From NCBI GenBank assembly GCA_013151585.1, contig JAADHY010000394.1:1-8609 (forward strand): a stretch of 8,609 nucleotides of DNA, given 5' to 3'. The translations under genes were made by a program, and so were the position numbers. Origin of the DNA: Planctomycetota bacterium (GTDB lineage Bacteria; Planctomycetota; Planctomycetia; Planctomycetales; Planctomycetaceae). The notes beneath the pieces were generated by a model. The model saw nothing but the letters and a program-made list of their open reading frames with translations, ran no database searches and was not told where the DNA came from. Positions 1 through 6,754 of the stretch are shown here, one piece after another. Within the stretch, counting starts at the first letter, position 1. The number at the start of each line of letters is the position of its first letter.

Positions 1-275
1 GGCCGACAAGCATTGGACCTGTTGGCACCATGTTTTTGCGCCGTTCCGCCCGCGCCGTGCAAAAAACCCGGGATTCCCGCCCCCGCGCCCCAAAAACCGC
101 CGCCAAACTGTAGAAGACGGGTTAGAGACCGAGCAGCCATCATGCACCAACCGGCCGACCAGCTCTCGCCCAGCACATACGACAAGCTGACCTCGGCAGT
201 CGGGCAAACGCCAGCTTTGAAACCGCCAGTCGTCTGCCCTCCTGCCGAGCCTCTTCTGAGATGCCACGCGGGCAA
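1..275. other. Interval downstream of cheY with no supported gene
   Basis: No gene is recognised on either strand. The minus strand has ATG codons near the window edge (29-31 and 11-13) that could begin a next gene, but fewer than eleven codons are visible and there is no good Shine-Dalgarno sequence. The plus-strand open frame across this interval is proline-rich, low-complexity and unconvincing. A weak terminator-like element lies at 61-79. Confidence 0.55.
61..79 (-). terminator. Weak intrinsic terminator candidate after cheY
   Basis: On the minus strand CGGG-AAT-CCCG (4-base stem, 3-base loop) is followed by GG and six T. It is about 200 bases past the cheY stop. The stem is short, so this is only the best candidate in the interval. 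Confidence 0.25.
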
Positions 276-656
276 TCACAGTTGACCAACCCCCGCGGGG
301 ACCCAGCGCCGCAGTTTGGCTTCGAGCGCCTCCGGGGTGAAAGGTTTGACGAGGTAGTCTGAGACGCCGGCACTGATGGCCGATACAACGCGCGCCTTTT
401 CCGCCTCGGTCGTGATCATGATCACGGGGATATTACCGTCTCGCTTCCGAATTTCCTTCAACAGCGTCAATCCATCCATGTTGGGCATGTTCCAGTCGGT
501 CAGGATGATGTCAAACCGATTCGCTTCGATAAGCCGCAAAGCTTCTACGCCATCGGCTGCTTCCTCAATGTCGCCGTCTGGGATTCCGAGCTTGGCAAAC
601 ATTCTTTTCTGAATGGCTCGCATTGTGCCCGAATCGTCTACCAACAAGACTTTCAT
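276..656 (-). CDS. cheY: CheY-like single-domain response regulator
   Basis: Stand-alone receiver of 126 residues, the usual CheY length, with no output domain. The phosphorylation site is complete: acidic pair D7/D8, phospho-acceptor D54 in the DWNMPNMDGL motif, the switch Thr at 82/83 in MITTEAEK, and K104 in LVKPF. DWNMP is typical of chemotaxis CheY proteins. It would carry phosphate from a CheA, or possibly from the Hpt of the kinase in this window, to a flagellar switch or another target. CheX would remove the phosphate. The start is the ATG at 654-656. An in-frame GTG nine bases upstream (663-665) lies inside the Shine-Dalgarno sequence and is rejected. It is separated from cheX by 426 bases, so it may have its own promoter. 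Confidence 0.95.
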   Translation of the reverse strand: MKVLLVDDSGTMRAIQKRMFAKLGIPDGDIEEAADGVEALRLIEANRFDIILTDWNMPNMDGLTLLKEIRKRDGNIPVIMITTEAEKARVVSAISAGVSDYLVKPFTPEALEAKLRRWVPAGVGQL

Positions 657-661
657 GAAAC

Positions 662-669
662 TCACCTCC
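662..669 (-). promoter_or_regulatory. Shine-Dalgarno sequence of cheY
   Basis: GGAGGTGA on the minus strand, a full 8-base match to the usual 16S anti-Shine-Dalgarno end, 5 bases before the ATG at 654-656. It contains the GTG at 663-665, which therefore cannot be the real start. Such a perfect site suggests strong translation. Confidence 0.8.
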
Positions 670-1082
670 GATTGTCCAGGGGTCCATTACAATTACACTC
701 TTGCGTCGCTGCCTCCTGCGCTCAGTACGGACTTTGCGCTCTCTGTCCAGCACTCCATCACCGCACAAACGGAGTACCGTGCGGCTACAATCTTTTCGAC
801 GATCGTGATTGCGAGGAGAGCGTTAGCGTTCACGCTGTCTCCTCATGATAGTTCTTGCCTCGTGACGGGCGATCCTGCACGCACGTTGTGTCGCACTTGT
901 CCGATTCGGCCAAGGCAAAGGCGTAGCAGCATGCAGGTGTCATGAATTCAACGGCGGCCGATAGATTCGTCCAGACCGTTTTCTCAAAAAGTCATCTCTG
1001 GGTTTTGCGCATCCGGGCCAGTGATCCCTTGTCGCGGCCCCCGTCGCCTCGGACGCGGGCTGACGTCGCCGGTCGCATCGGG
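666..1082. other. Interval between cheX and cheY
   Basis: No recognised gene is present. On the minus strand, a possible 46-codon ORF with a ribosome-binding site occupies 693-833. It is preceded by a 37-codon cysteine-containing ORF at 830-943 that overlaps it by four bases but has no Shine-Dalgarno sequence. No clear terminator follows cheX: a five-T tract at 986-990 has only a weak hairpin before it. No confident promoter for cheY could be picked. Confidence 0.6.
693..833 (-). CDS. Possible small protein, 46 residues, unknown function
   Basis: Starts at the GTG at 831-833, with GAGGAG on the minus strand (839-844) 5 bases before it, and ends in TAA at 693-695, 36 bases before the cheY start. 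The product begins MNANALLAITIVEKIVAARY and contains two cysteines (C23, C28). The first 20 residues are mildly hydrophobic, but no clear signal peptide or membrane span is seen. An in-frame stop lies just upstream, so it cannot be longer. I do not recognise the family. Its third-position GC (about 65 percent by hand count) does not separate coding from non-coding here. It could be a small co-transcribed protein, a leader ORF for cheY, or chance. Confidence 0.25.
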   Translation of the reverse strand: MNANALLAITIVEKIVAARYSVCAVMECWTESAKSVLSAGGSDARV

Positions 1083-1610
1083 CTACGGGGCCACTCCTTG
1101 GACGGAAGCGTTGCTGACGGTCGCCGGTGTTTCCGCCGAGCTGGTTCCAGCCGTGGAGCAGGCCAAACCCGCTTCGATCGCCAACGGCCCCCAATCACAG
1201 TCGAACAGGATACAGATCGGGCGGACCGACGTCGGAAAGAAAAGAGTGTGGTTCCGTCCCACGATCACGTTCGGCAGTCCGAGGGATAGCTCGTAATGCT
1301 CGAGCTTCGCTTTTGCCGCGCCAGCGATCATGTTCGCCAGCTCTCCGACTGCATCCGCAACGTCTGCGTTGATTTCGGTTGTCTGGTAGCCAAGCAACGT
1401 CTCGACGATCCGGAAGGCGACCGGTCGCGACACGCTCAGCACCACACTGCCGCTCGCTCGTCCGGACAACCCGACAATGGCAGTGACGTCGAAAGTGGGA
1501 CAGCCCATGTCTTTGAGAGCCAATGCCTTTCGCCGGATGCGAGTTCCCAGCATGGTTCCAAAGACATCGCACGCCGCTTGGATGAATGGGTTGATATATT
1601 TCACATCCAT
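1083..1610 (-). CDS. cheX: CheX-type CheY-P phosphatase (CheC/CheX/FliY family)
   Basis: Small cytoplasmic phosphatase of 175 residues that speeds loss of phosphate from CheY. The fold is recognisable along its length: an N-terminal MDVKYINPFIQA helix, the GLSGRASGSVVLS strand region (47-59), and the helix DAVGELANMIAGAAK (86-100) with the catalytic E-x-x-N pair E90 and N93. LPNVIVG (112-118) and a GPLAIEAGL end (141-149) follow. A Ser/Thr/Ala-rich tail of about 25 residues (151-175) extends past the domain and looks disordered. The start ATG at 1608-1610 is supported by AGGAGA 8 bases upstream. Only one E-x-x-N motif is present, which fits CheX rather than CheC. It lies 426 bases before cheY on the same strand, a natural substrate. 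Confidence 0.93.
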   Translation of the reverse strand: MDVKYINPFIQAACDVFGTMLGTRIRRKALALKDMGCPTFDVTAIVGLSGRASGSVVLSVSRPVAFRIVETLLGYQTTEINADVADAVGELANMIAGAAKAKLEHYELSLGLPNVIVGRNHTLFFPTSVRPICILFDCDWGPLAIEAGLACSTAGTSSAETPATVSNASVQGVAP

Positions 1611-1618
1611 TGATTCGA

Positions 1619-1624
1619 TCTCCT
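1619..1624 (-). promoter_or_regulatory. Shine-Dalgarno sequence of cheX
   Basis: AGGAGA on the minus strand, 8 bases before the cheX ATG at 1608-1610. It confirms the start. The out-of-frame open stretch that runs across this position on the same strand is not supported. Confidence 0.7.
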
Positions 1625-1688
1625 AGTTTGCACCGACGAGAGGCCGGCCGCGCCGAACGTCGCCGCGAGCGGCTTTTCCCGCGTTTTC

Positions 1689-1703
1689 GTCGATCAAATC
1701 GAC
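1689..1703. repeat. Short perfect inverted repeat upstream of cheX
   Basis: GTCGAT-CAA-ATCGAC has two perfect 6-base arms and a 3-base spacer, about 80 bases before the cheX start codon. The position would suit an operator. Arms this short are expected about once by chance in a gap of this size, so no regulator is proposed. Confidence 0.2.
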
Positions 1704-1907
1704 CGAATGAACTGTCGTGGGAAGACACCGTGTTTCCCCCGCACTGTGGGCCGAGGTCTCGTGTCGCAACAAACATTTACGTCAAAAAACGGCTGTAAGC
1801 AATTGCGAAATTACGGAATCTTCCTTACCCTTCCGAATTGCCCGCAAAAGGGGAGACCGCCTGGAGCGTCAGGACTCCATTCTCACGGCTTTGGTCGCTT
1901 ACCTGCT

Positions 1908-1970
1908 CAAACGATTCATGTCTTCACAGATTTGGTGACCCGAGCGGTCATCTTCGTAGAAGTTTCGTCT
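1908..1970 (+). pseudogene. Possible eroded transposase (integrase-like core) fragment
   Basis: The plus-strand translation here contains HVFTDLVTRAVIFVE, which recalls the beta-strand after the first catalytic Asp of DDE transposases such as the ISL3 family, where a VFxDL...R.V.FV.E pattern is common. The similarity stops within about 20 residues on both sides, and no terminal repeats or target duplications were found. It may be chance. Confidence 0.15.
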
Positions 1971-2021
1971 CTTGCAACGCCGAACGGGGAAGCGGCAATC
2001 GATTATTGGCTAGGTGGCTCA

Positions 2022-3224
2022 TCATGGATCCCGGTAGGCGTTGTACACTGCAATGACGTCCTGTTTTCTTTTTAAGAACACCTCTGCGACCTGGGGATCG
2101 AAGTGCTTCCCAGCATCACTTTCGATGATGGCAAAGGACTTTTCCAGAGGGAAGGCCGGCTTGTAGGGCCGTTTGCTGCTGAGCGCATCGAACACGTCCG
2201 CCACGGCGGTGATTCGTCCTTCGACCGGAATCTCTTCGCCTTTCAAACCCCGCGGGTATCCCTTGCCGTCCCAGCGTTCATGATGTGTCAGAGCGATCCG
2301 ACTCGCCATCTGCAAAAGAGGCGATGTCGATCCCCCGAGCATCATCGCCCCGGCGACGATGTGCGCGGCGAAGCTCTCCTGAGTGTTTTCGTAACTCATG
2401 AGCTGTTGATCCGGAGTGCATATCTCAGCTCCGAAGACCGCATGCCTCTTCATGAGTTCACGTTCTTCTTCGGTAAGGGCTCCCGGTTTCCTGAGAATGG
2501 CATCGGGGATGCCGATCTTTCCCACGTCGTGCAACGTAGACGCCAACTCCATCATGTGGCTGGTGGCGGGGTCAAACCCCAAACCCTCGGCCACCAGAGC
2601 GACATAGCGCCCGACGCGGATCACATGGTTGCCCGTCTCGTTGTCGCGGTACTCGGCGGCGCGCGCGAGACAATACACGACGTCCTCACGCGATTTGGCC
2701 AGTTCCATCGTCCGTTCGAGAACTTTCTCCTCCAAGGAATCCTGGTATGATTTCAATTCCAGTGTATTGCGGACGCGGAGCAGTAAGTCTTCGGCGTCAA
2801 CGGGCTTGGAGAGGTAATCCGTGGCCCCAAGCTTCAAGGCCTTGGTCTTCATTTCACGTTGTTCCGCCGCGGTGATGACTATGACCGGAAGATGACGGAA
2901 CTCAGGAATCGCGCGCAGGGTTCCCAGGATGTCGAGGCCGCTGACGTGGGGCATCATCAAGTCCAGAAGCAGCAAGTCCGGATCGTCGCGAACGATCGCG
3001 GCTAACGCTTCTCGCGAATCTTCCACGGTTTCAATCTGCTGATAGCCCTCCCGAGCCAAGTAGGCACGAATCACTTTCAGGTTGATTGGGGTGTCATCCA
3101 CCACCATGATCTTTTGCTGTTGAAGGGCCTGCGGCGACTCGCTAACGGAGCTCAGGTCGGTGGGGCCGGAGGGCCATAGAGCCGATTGATCGGGCAGCGG
3201 TGGGGGTTCTGCGATGGCTGTCAT
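2022..3224 (-). CDS. Response regulator with HD-GYP cyclic-di-GMP phosphodiesterase domain
   Basis: Cytoplasmic two-domain regulator of 400 residues predicted to hydrolyse c-di-GMP when its receiver is phosphorylated. The receiver (about 38-153) has D43/D44, phospho-acceptor D88 in LLLLDLMMP and K140. A coiled-coil linker covers about 155-182. The HD-GYP domain shows E196 and H200 (ETGNH), H232/D233 (LHDVGK), H261, H314/H315 followed by WDGKGYP, and D343, a full metal-ligand set of the E/H trinuclear type. About 27 extra residues lie between H261 and H314. The frame is open back to 3350, but I choose the ATG at 3222-3224: it has GGAGA 7 bases upstream and avoids overlap with the kinase, which ends 40 bases earlier. 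The kinase ends in Hpt, so this receiver is its most likely target (inference from order). Confidence 0.94.
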   Translation of the reverse strand: MTAIAEPPPLPDQSALWPSGPTDLSSVSESPQALQQQKIMVVDDTPINLKVIRAYLAREGYQQIETVEDSREALAAIVRDDPDLLLLDLMMPHVSGLDILGTLRAIPEFRHLPVIVITAAEQREMKTKALKLGATDYLSKPVDAEDLLLRVRNTLELKSYQDSLEEKVLERTMELAKSREDVVYCLARAAEYRDNETGNHVIRVGRYVALVAEGLGFDPATSHMMELASTLHDVGKIGIPDAILRKPGALTEEERELMKRHAVFGAEICTPDQQLMSYENTQESFAAHIVAGAMMLGGSTSPLLQMASRIALTHHERWDGKGYPRGLKGEEIPVEGRITAVADVFDALSSKRPYKPAFPLEKSFAIIESDAGKHFDPQVAEVFLKRKQDVIAVYNAYRDP

Positions 3225-3231
3225 GCCAACA

Positions 3232-3236
3232 TCTCC
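3232..3236 (-). promoter_or_regulatory. Shine-Dalgarno sequence of the HD-GYP gene
   Basis: GGAGA on the minus strand, 7 bases before the ATG at 3222-3224. It supports this start over the upstream in-frame one at 3350, which would overlap the end of the kinase and add 42 residues with no recognisable domain. Confidence 0.65.
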
Positions 3237-3264
3237 GTATTCTTCCAGCGGCGCGGCCGAGACG

Positions 3265-6200
3265 TCACGATGCCGCGTCACATAATTCGTCTGGGACAAC
3301 AATTTTTTGGGCCAGCTCTTCAAGGAAGTCGATGGTCGGACTGATGTCATCCGGTCGCTGCTGCTTGGCCAGCATCTCGAGTCGCCTGGCTGGCTCGGTG
3401 AACGCGTCGAAGCCGGCTGTTCCGGCGGCTCCCTTCAGGCTGTGAGCCATTTCGGCAAGCTGGCCAAAACGCCCATCGGCCGCTGCCTTCCGCATCTCCG
3501 CCAGCAGTCGGCTGATGTATTCCACGAAATCCAGGACGATCTCTCGGAAAACAGGTTCGTCAGTCGGCAAGGACGAGACGAGCTCCCGATCACAGAATTC
3601 CGGCGGCGACACGGAGTTCAAGTCGTTGGTTGTACTGTCATTTCGACCGAGCGCTTTCGCCACGGTTGCTAGCAGCGTATCAATCGCAATCGGCTTGCTG
3701 ACGTAATAAGTACAGCCAGCGGCCAAGCATCTCTCCTCGTCGCCTTTCATGGCGTGCGCCGTGAGGGCGATGATCGGTGTGGTGTTTCCCTGTTCGCGCA
3801 GCCTCTTGGTGGCCGCGTAGCCGTCGAGCACGGGCATCTGCATGTCCATCAGAATGAGGTCGAAGTCGCTCTTCGTCGCCAAGTCGATGCCAAGCTGCCC
3901 GTTTTCTGCCGTCGCCACGGTCAGGCCGGCTTGTTCGAGGACGGTGGCTATCAGTTTTCGGTTGATGTGGCCGTCCTCGACGAGAAGTACCTTGCCCGGC
4001 CGAAAGCGAAGATTGTCGAAGAGGGGGCTTTCTTCCCGCCCGGCCTGAAGCCCGTCGGCGGGCGGCGAGCTCAGCATTTCCACGCCCTTGAGGTCACCTG
4101 CGTCCACAGTCAAGATAAACGTACTGCCGACTCCTACCTCGCTGGACACCTCAATGTCACCGCCCAGTGCTCTGGCCAAACGAATGCTGATCGCCAGTCC
4201 CAGGCCGGTCCCACCGAACTCGCGCGTGACCGAGCTGTCGGCCTGCACGAACGGGTCGAAAATGCTGTTGAGTTTCTCTTCGGGAATGCCGATGCCCGAA
4301 TCGGTGATTTCCACGCGCAGCTTGTTTATCTCCCGGGATGTGTCCAGGCAGGCAACGATCTCAACCCCCCCCTCCCGAGTGAACTTGACGGCATTACCGA
4401 TAAGGTTCAGCAGAATCTGGCGCAGGCGGTTCCCGTCGGTGTAGATGACCGCCGGCACGGAACCGTTCCATCGGCAACGCAAGTCCAGGCTTTTTGCTTG
4501 GGCTTGGGCCCGTGCGATGCTCACCACGTCGCTCAAGATGCGATGCGGTGCGCAGGGAGCCCGTTCCACTTCGAGCTGGGAGGCCTCGATCTTCGACAAA
4601 TCGAGAATGTCGTTGATGAGCCGCAAGAGATGCTGGCCACTGGCGCGGATCGTTTCGAGATAATTCCGCCGTTCCTTTTCGTCGACGTCTGATCCCAGCA
4701 ACAAATCGGTGAAGCCGAGGATACCGGTCAGCGGTGTGCGCAGCTCGTGGCTCATGCTCGCCAAGAACTGGCTTTTGGCGCGGTTGGCTGACTCGGCTTC
4801 CTCCTTGGCCGCCTTCAACTGTTCTTCGGCGTGTTTTCGCTGGCTGATGTCCATCTTCACCGCGACGTAGTTCGTCACGCGTCCGCTCTCATCCAGGACG
4901 GGAGCAATCGTGGCATCTTCCCAATAAAGTTCGCCGTTTTTCGCCCGGTTGCATATCTCACCGCGCCAAACTTCCCCACGTTTGAGCGTCTCCCACATTT
5001 GGGCATAAAACTCGGGCGGATGAACGCCTGAGTGCAGAATCCGGGGATTCTGGCCGATTACTTCTTCGGCCGTGTAGCCGGTCGTTTGCGTGAAGCCGGG
5101 ATTCACGTACTCGATTCTTCCGTCGCAGTCCGTGATGACCACCGAGGCGGGATTTTGCTCGATGGCGCTGGAGAGTTTTCGCAGTTCCGCCTCCGCTGCT
5201 TTGCGTTCCGTGATGTCCACGAACGTTTCCAGCAGCACATCCTCTCCGTTGAGTGTGACAGGGATCACAGTCTTGAGGACCGGGATGTGCTTGCCGTCCT
5301 TACCGATGAGCACGCGCTCCGTGTTATCGACCTTGAGATCCAGGTCGAGAATGGGGCAGGAGCATCGTTGGGCCGGACAGAGCATCCGGTGGCACTCATG
5401 TCCGACGATCTCGTCGGCATTGTCGTACCCCATCATAGCGATCGCCGCGGAATTGACTTGACGAACGATCTTGTCCCTTCCGATGATTACCACTCCGACC
5501 GGCATGGATTCCAGTATCTGCTGCATGGTTTTGCGCGACTGTTCCCGCTCCTGTTCAGCCCGTTTCTGTTCGGTTACGTCGCGCCAGTGGCAGTGCAAGA
5601 TTCCTTTCCCATGATACGTGATGGCCGTTAGCGTCACCTCGACGGGGAAATCCTGGCCGTCCGCTCTCCGATGGATCCACTCGAACCGGTGCGACCCTTT
5701 TTCCACGGCGATTTGCATCATTTCTTGAGCCTTTTCGAACGAATCTCGTCCGTCTGGTTGAGTGGGCGGCGAGAGTTCCGATGGGTGCTTCATCAGAAAC
5801 TCGTCACGGCTGCCATATCCGAGCATCCGGACGGTCGCGTCGTTGCAGTCGACGAAAGTCTCTCCGTCGATCAGCAAGATGGCGTCATCCGAAGCGTGAA
5901 GGACATCCAGGAACCGCTGTTCGCTTTCCCGGGCCTGACTTTCCTTGGCCGCGAATTGCCGTGCCCGTCGCGCGGCGATCCGGCTGGAAATCCCGATGCC
6001 CAGCAGCACCAGCAACCACGTGGCAGTATGCCAGCCGACGGCGGAGGCCATGGCGGGACGCTCGATAGCCCGAAGAGGAGCCATCGGCACCGAAATGCTA
6101 ATGCCGCCGCGCACGTCGCCTTCCTTATATCCTTGATGGCCGTGGCATTTCAGACAGCTCTTTTCTGTGCGAAGAGGACGCATCAATCGAAGGTGGGGCG

Positions 6201-6705
6201 TACCGCGGAACAGCTCGATGGAACTGCATTCCGCCTCCCCCTGTTGAAAACTTTCTAAGGCCGTCCGTTCCCACGGATCGGGAGCGTTATCCGGACGGAT
6301 CGGATTCAGGCTAGTGATGTGTCCTTGGATCCCGTTTGTCTCCGCCCCCATTTCGTGGACTTGACGCGTCATGTACGCCGGATTGATTAGTGTCAACCGA
6401 GTACCCGAGGGGGTCGTGATGTCCCTTTCCGGGACATCGAGATAAGGATTGGGCGGAGTCGCCTCGGTGACCGCAGCGTAAAGCCCCCCGTGCCGTGCAT
6501 TCCACCGGCGAAAAAGGACATCTCGGTCGAATCCGGCCCGCGCCTGGGCGCGAGCCATCTCGTTCGTCGCCCAACGCTGTACGTGCAGGGTCCACACCAA
6601 AGAGGCGGCTACCAGCATGGTCCAGGAGACGGCCAAAACCATCGCCCATCGAATGGGAGATAAGGTAAAAGGCGGTCGCATCTTTTCCAGAAATCGTCCA
6701 GTCAT
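3265..6705 (-). CDS. Membrane hybrid sensor histidine kinase: DUF3365 heme-type sensor, three PAS, HisKA, HATPase_c, receiver, Hpt
   Basis: Sensor kinase of 1146 residues carrying a whole phosphorelay. TM1 is at about 17-40. An extracytoplasmic domain of the DUF3365/Tll0287-like family (about 45-215) follows, with a CLKCH heme c attachment motif (C184, C187, H188). TM2 is at about 222-242. PAS domains lie at about 264-380, 392-503 and 512-626; the second carries C438, C443, C448 and C450. HisKA has phospho-accepting H653 in SHELRTPL. HATPase_c has N771 (N box), DSGIGIP (802-808) and GGTGLGL (831-837). The receiver has E910/D911, phospho-Asp D954 and K1004. The Hpt domain has H1088 in AHSLKGAAG. 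The frame is open upstream to 6999 but that part overlaps cheR, so I take the ATG at 6703-6705; the ATG at 6679-6681, preceded by GGAAAAG, is a real alternative. The signal is probably redox state or a heme ligand (inference). Confidence 0.93.
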   Translation of the reverse strand: MTGRFLEKMRPPFTLSPIRWAMVLAVSWTMLVAASLVWTLHVQRWATNEMARAQARAGFDRDVLFRRWNARHGGLYAAVTEATPPNPYLDVPERDITTPSGTRLTLINPAYMTRQVHEMGAETNGIQGHITSLNPIRPDNAPDPWERTALESFQQGEAECSSIELFRGTPHLRLMRPLRTEKSCLKCHGHQGYKEGDVRGGISISVPMAPLRAIERPAMASAVGWHTATWLLVLLGIGISSRIAARRARQFAAKESQARESEQRFLDVLHASDDAILLIDGETFVDCNDATVRMLGYGSRDEFLMKHPSELSPPTQPDGRDSFEKAQEMMQIAVEKGSHRFEWIHRRADGQDFPVEVTLTAITYHGKGILHCHWRDVTEQKRAEQEREQSRKTMQQILESMPVGVVIIGRDKIVRQVNSAAIAMMGYDNADEIVGHECHRMLCPAQRCSCPILDLDLKVDNTERVLIGKDGKHIPVLKTVIPVTLNGEDVLLETFVDITERKAAEAELRKLSSAIEQNPASVVITDCDGRIEYVNPGFTQTTGYTAEEVIGQNPRILHSGVHPPEFYAQMWETLKRGEVWRGEICNRAKNGELYWEDATIAPVLDESGRVTNYVAVKMDISQRKHAEEQLKAAKEEAESANRAKSQFLASMSHELRTPLTGILGFTDLLLGSDVDEKERRNYLETIRASGQHLLRLINDILDLSKIEASQLEVERAPCAPHRILSDVVSIARAQAQAKSLDLRCRWNGSVPAVIYTDGNRLRQILLNLIGNAVKFTREGGVEIVACLDTSREINKLRVEITDSGIGIPEEKLNSIFDPFVQADSSVTREFGGTGLGLAISIRLARALGGDIEVSSEVGVGSTFILTVDAGDLKGVEMLSSPPADGLQAGREESPLFDNLRFRPGKVLLVEDGHINRKLIATVLEQAGLTVATAENGQLGIDLATKSDFDLILMDMQMPVLDGYAATKRLREQGNTTPIIALTAHAMKGDEERCLAAGCTYYVSKPIAIDTLLATVAKALGRNDSTTNDLNSVSPPEFCDRELVSSLPTDEPVFREIVLDFVEYISRLLAEMRKAAADGRFGQLAEMAHSLKGAAGTAGFDAFTEPARRLEMLAKQQRPDDISPTIDFLEELAQKIVVPDELCDAAS

Positions 6706-6754
6706 CGTACTGTTGCTACCTGAGACGACGGGTGTGGCTCTTTCGGGGATAGGT

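Larger units (their letters stand above)
1611..2021. other. Gene-free interval between the HD-GYP gene and cheX
   Basis: No convincing gene is seen in 411 bases on either strand. It must hold the end of the HD-GYP transcript and probably the cheX promoter, but I see no clear -35/-10, sigma-54 or sigma-28 pair. A six-T tract on the minus strand (1784-1789) is not preceded by a strong hairpin, so it is not called a terminator. The base composition is more AT-rich around 1770-1835. A perfect dyad lies at 1689-1703, and a weak transposase-like stretch at 1908-1970 on the plus strand. Confidence 0.6.

Noticed and set aside
22..38. Sigma-54-like TGGCAC...TTGC on the plus strand
   Set aside because: GG and GC are separated by 12 bases rather than the required 10, and there is no plus-strand gene downstream.
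1195..1776. 193-codon minus-strand open frame spanning the cheX start
   Set aside because: It overlaps cheX in another frame, is strongly Arg/Ser-rich, and has no supported ribosome-binding site, while cheX is certain.
1780..1785. TTGACG as a -35 box for cheX
   Set aside because: No acceptable -10 lies 16-18 bases downstream on the minus strand.
2103..2750. 215-codon plus-strand open frame
   Set aside because: It is antisense to the HD-GYP domain, whose motifs are fully conserved on the other strand; no family character.
3225..3350. 5' extension of the HD-GYP frame by 42 codons
   Set aside because: It overlaps the end of the kinase gene, has no domain, and the ATG at 3222-3224 has a well-placed GGAGA.
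3754..4692. 312-codon plus-strand open frame
   Set aside because: It is antisense to the HATPase_c and receiver parts of the kinase. The translation resembles no family and is the usual by-product of GC-rich codon use.
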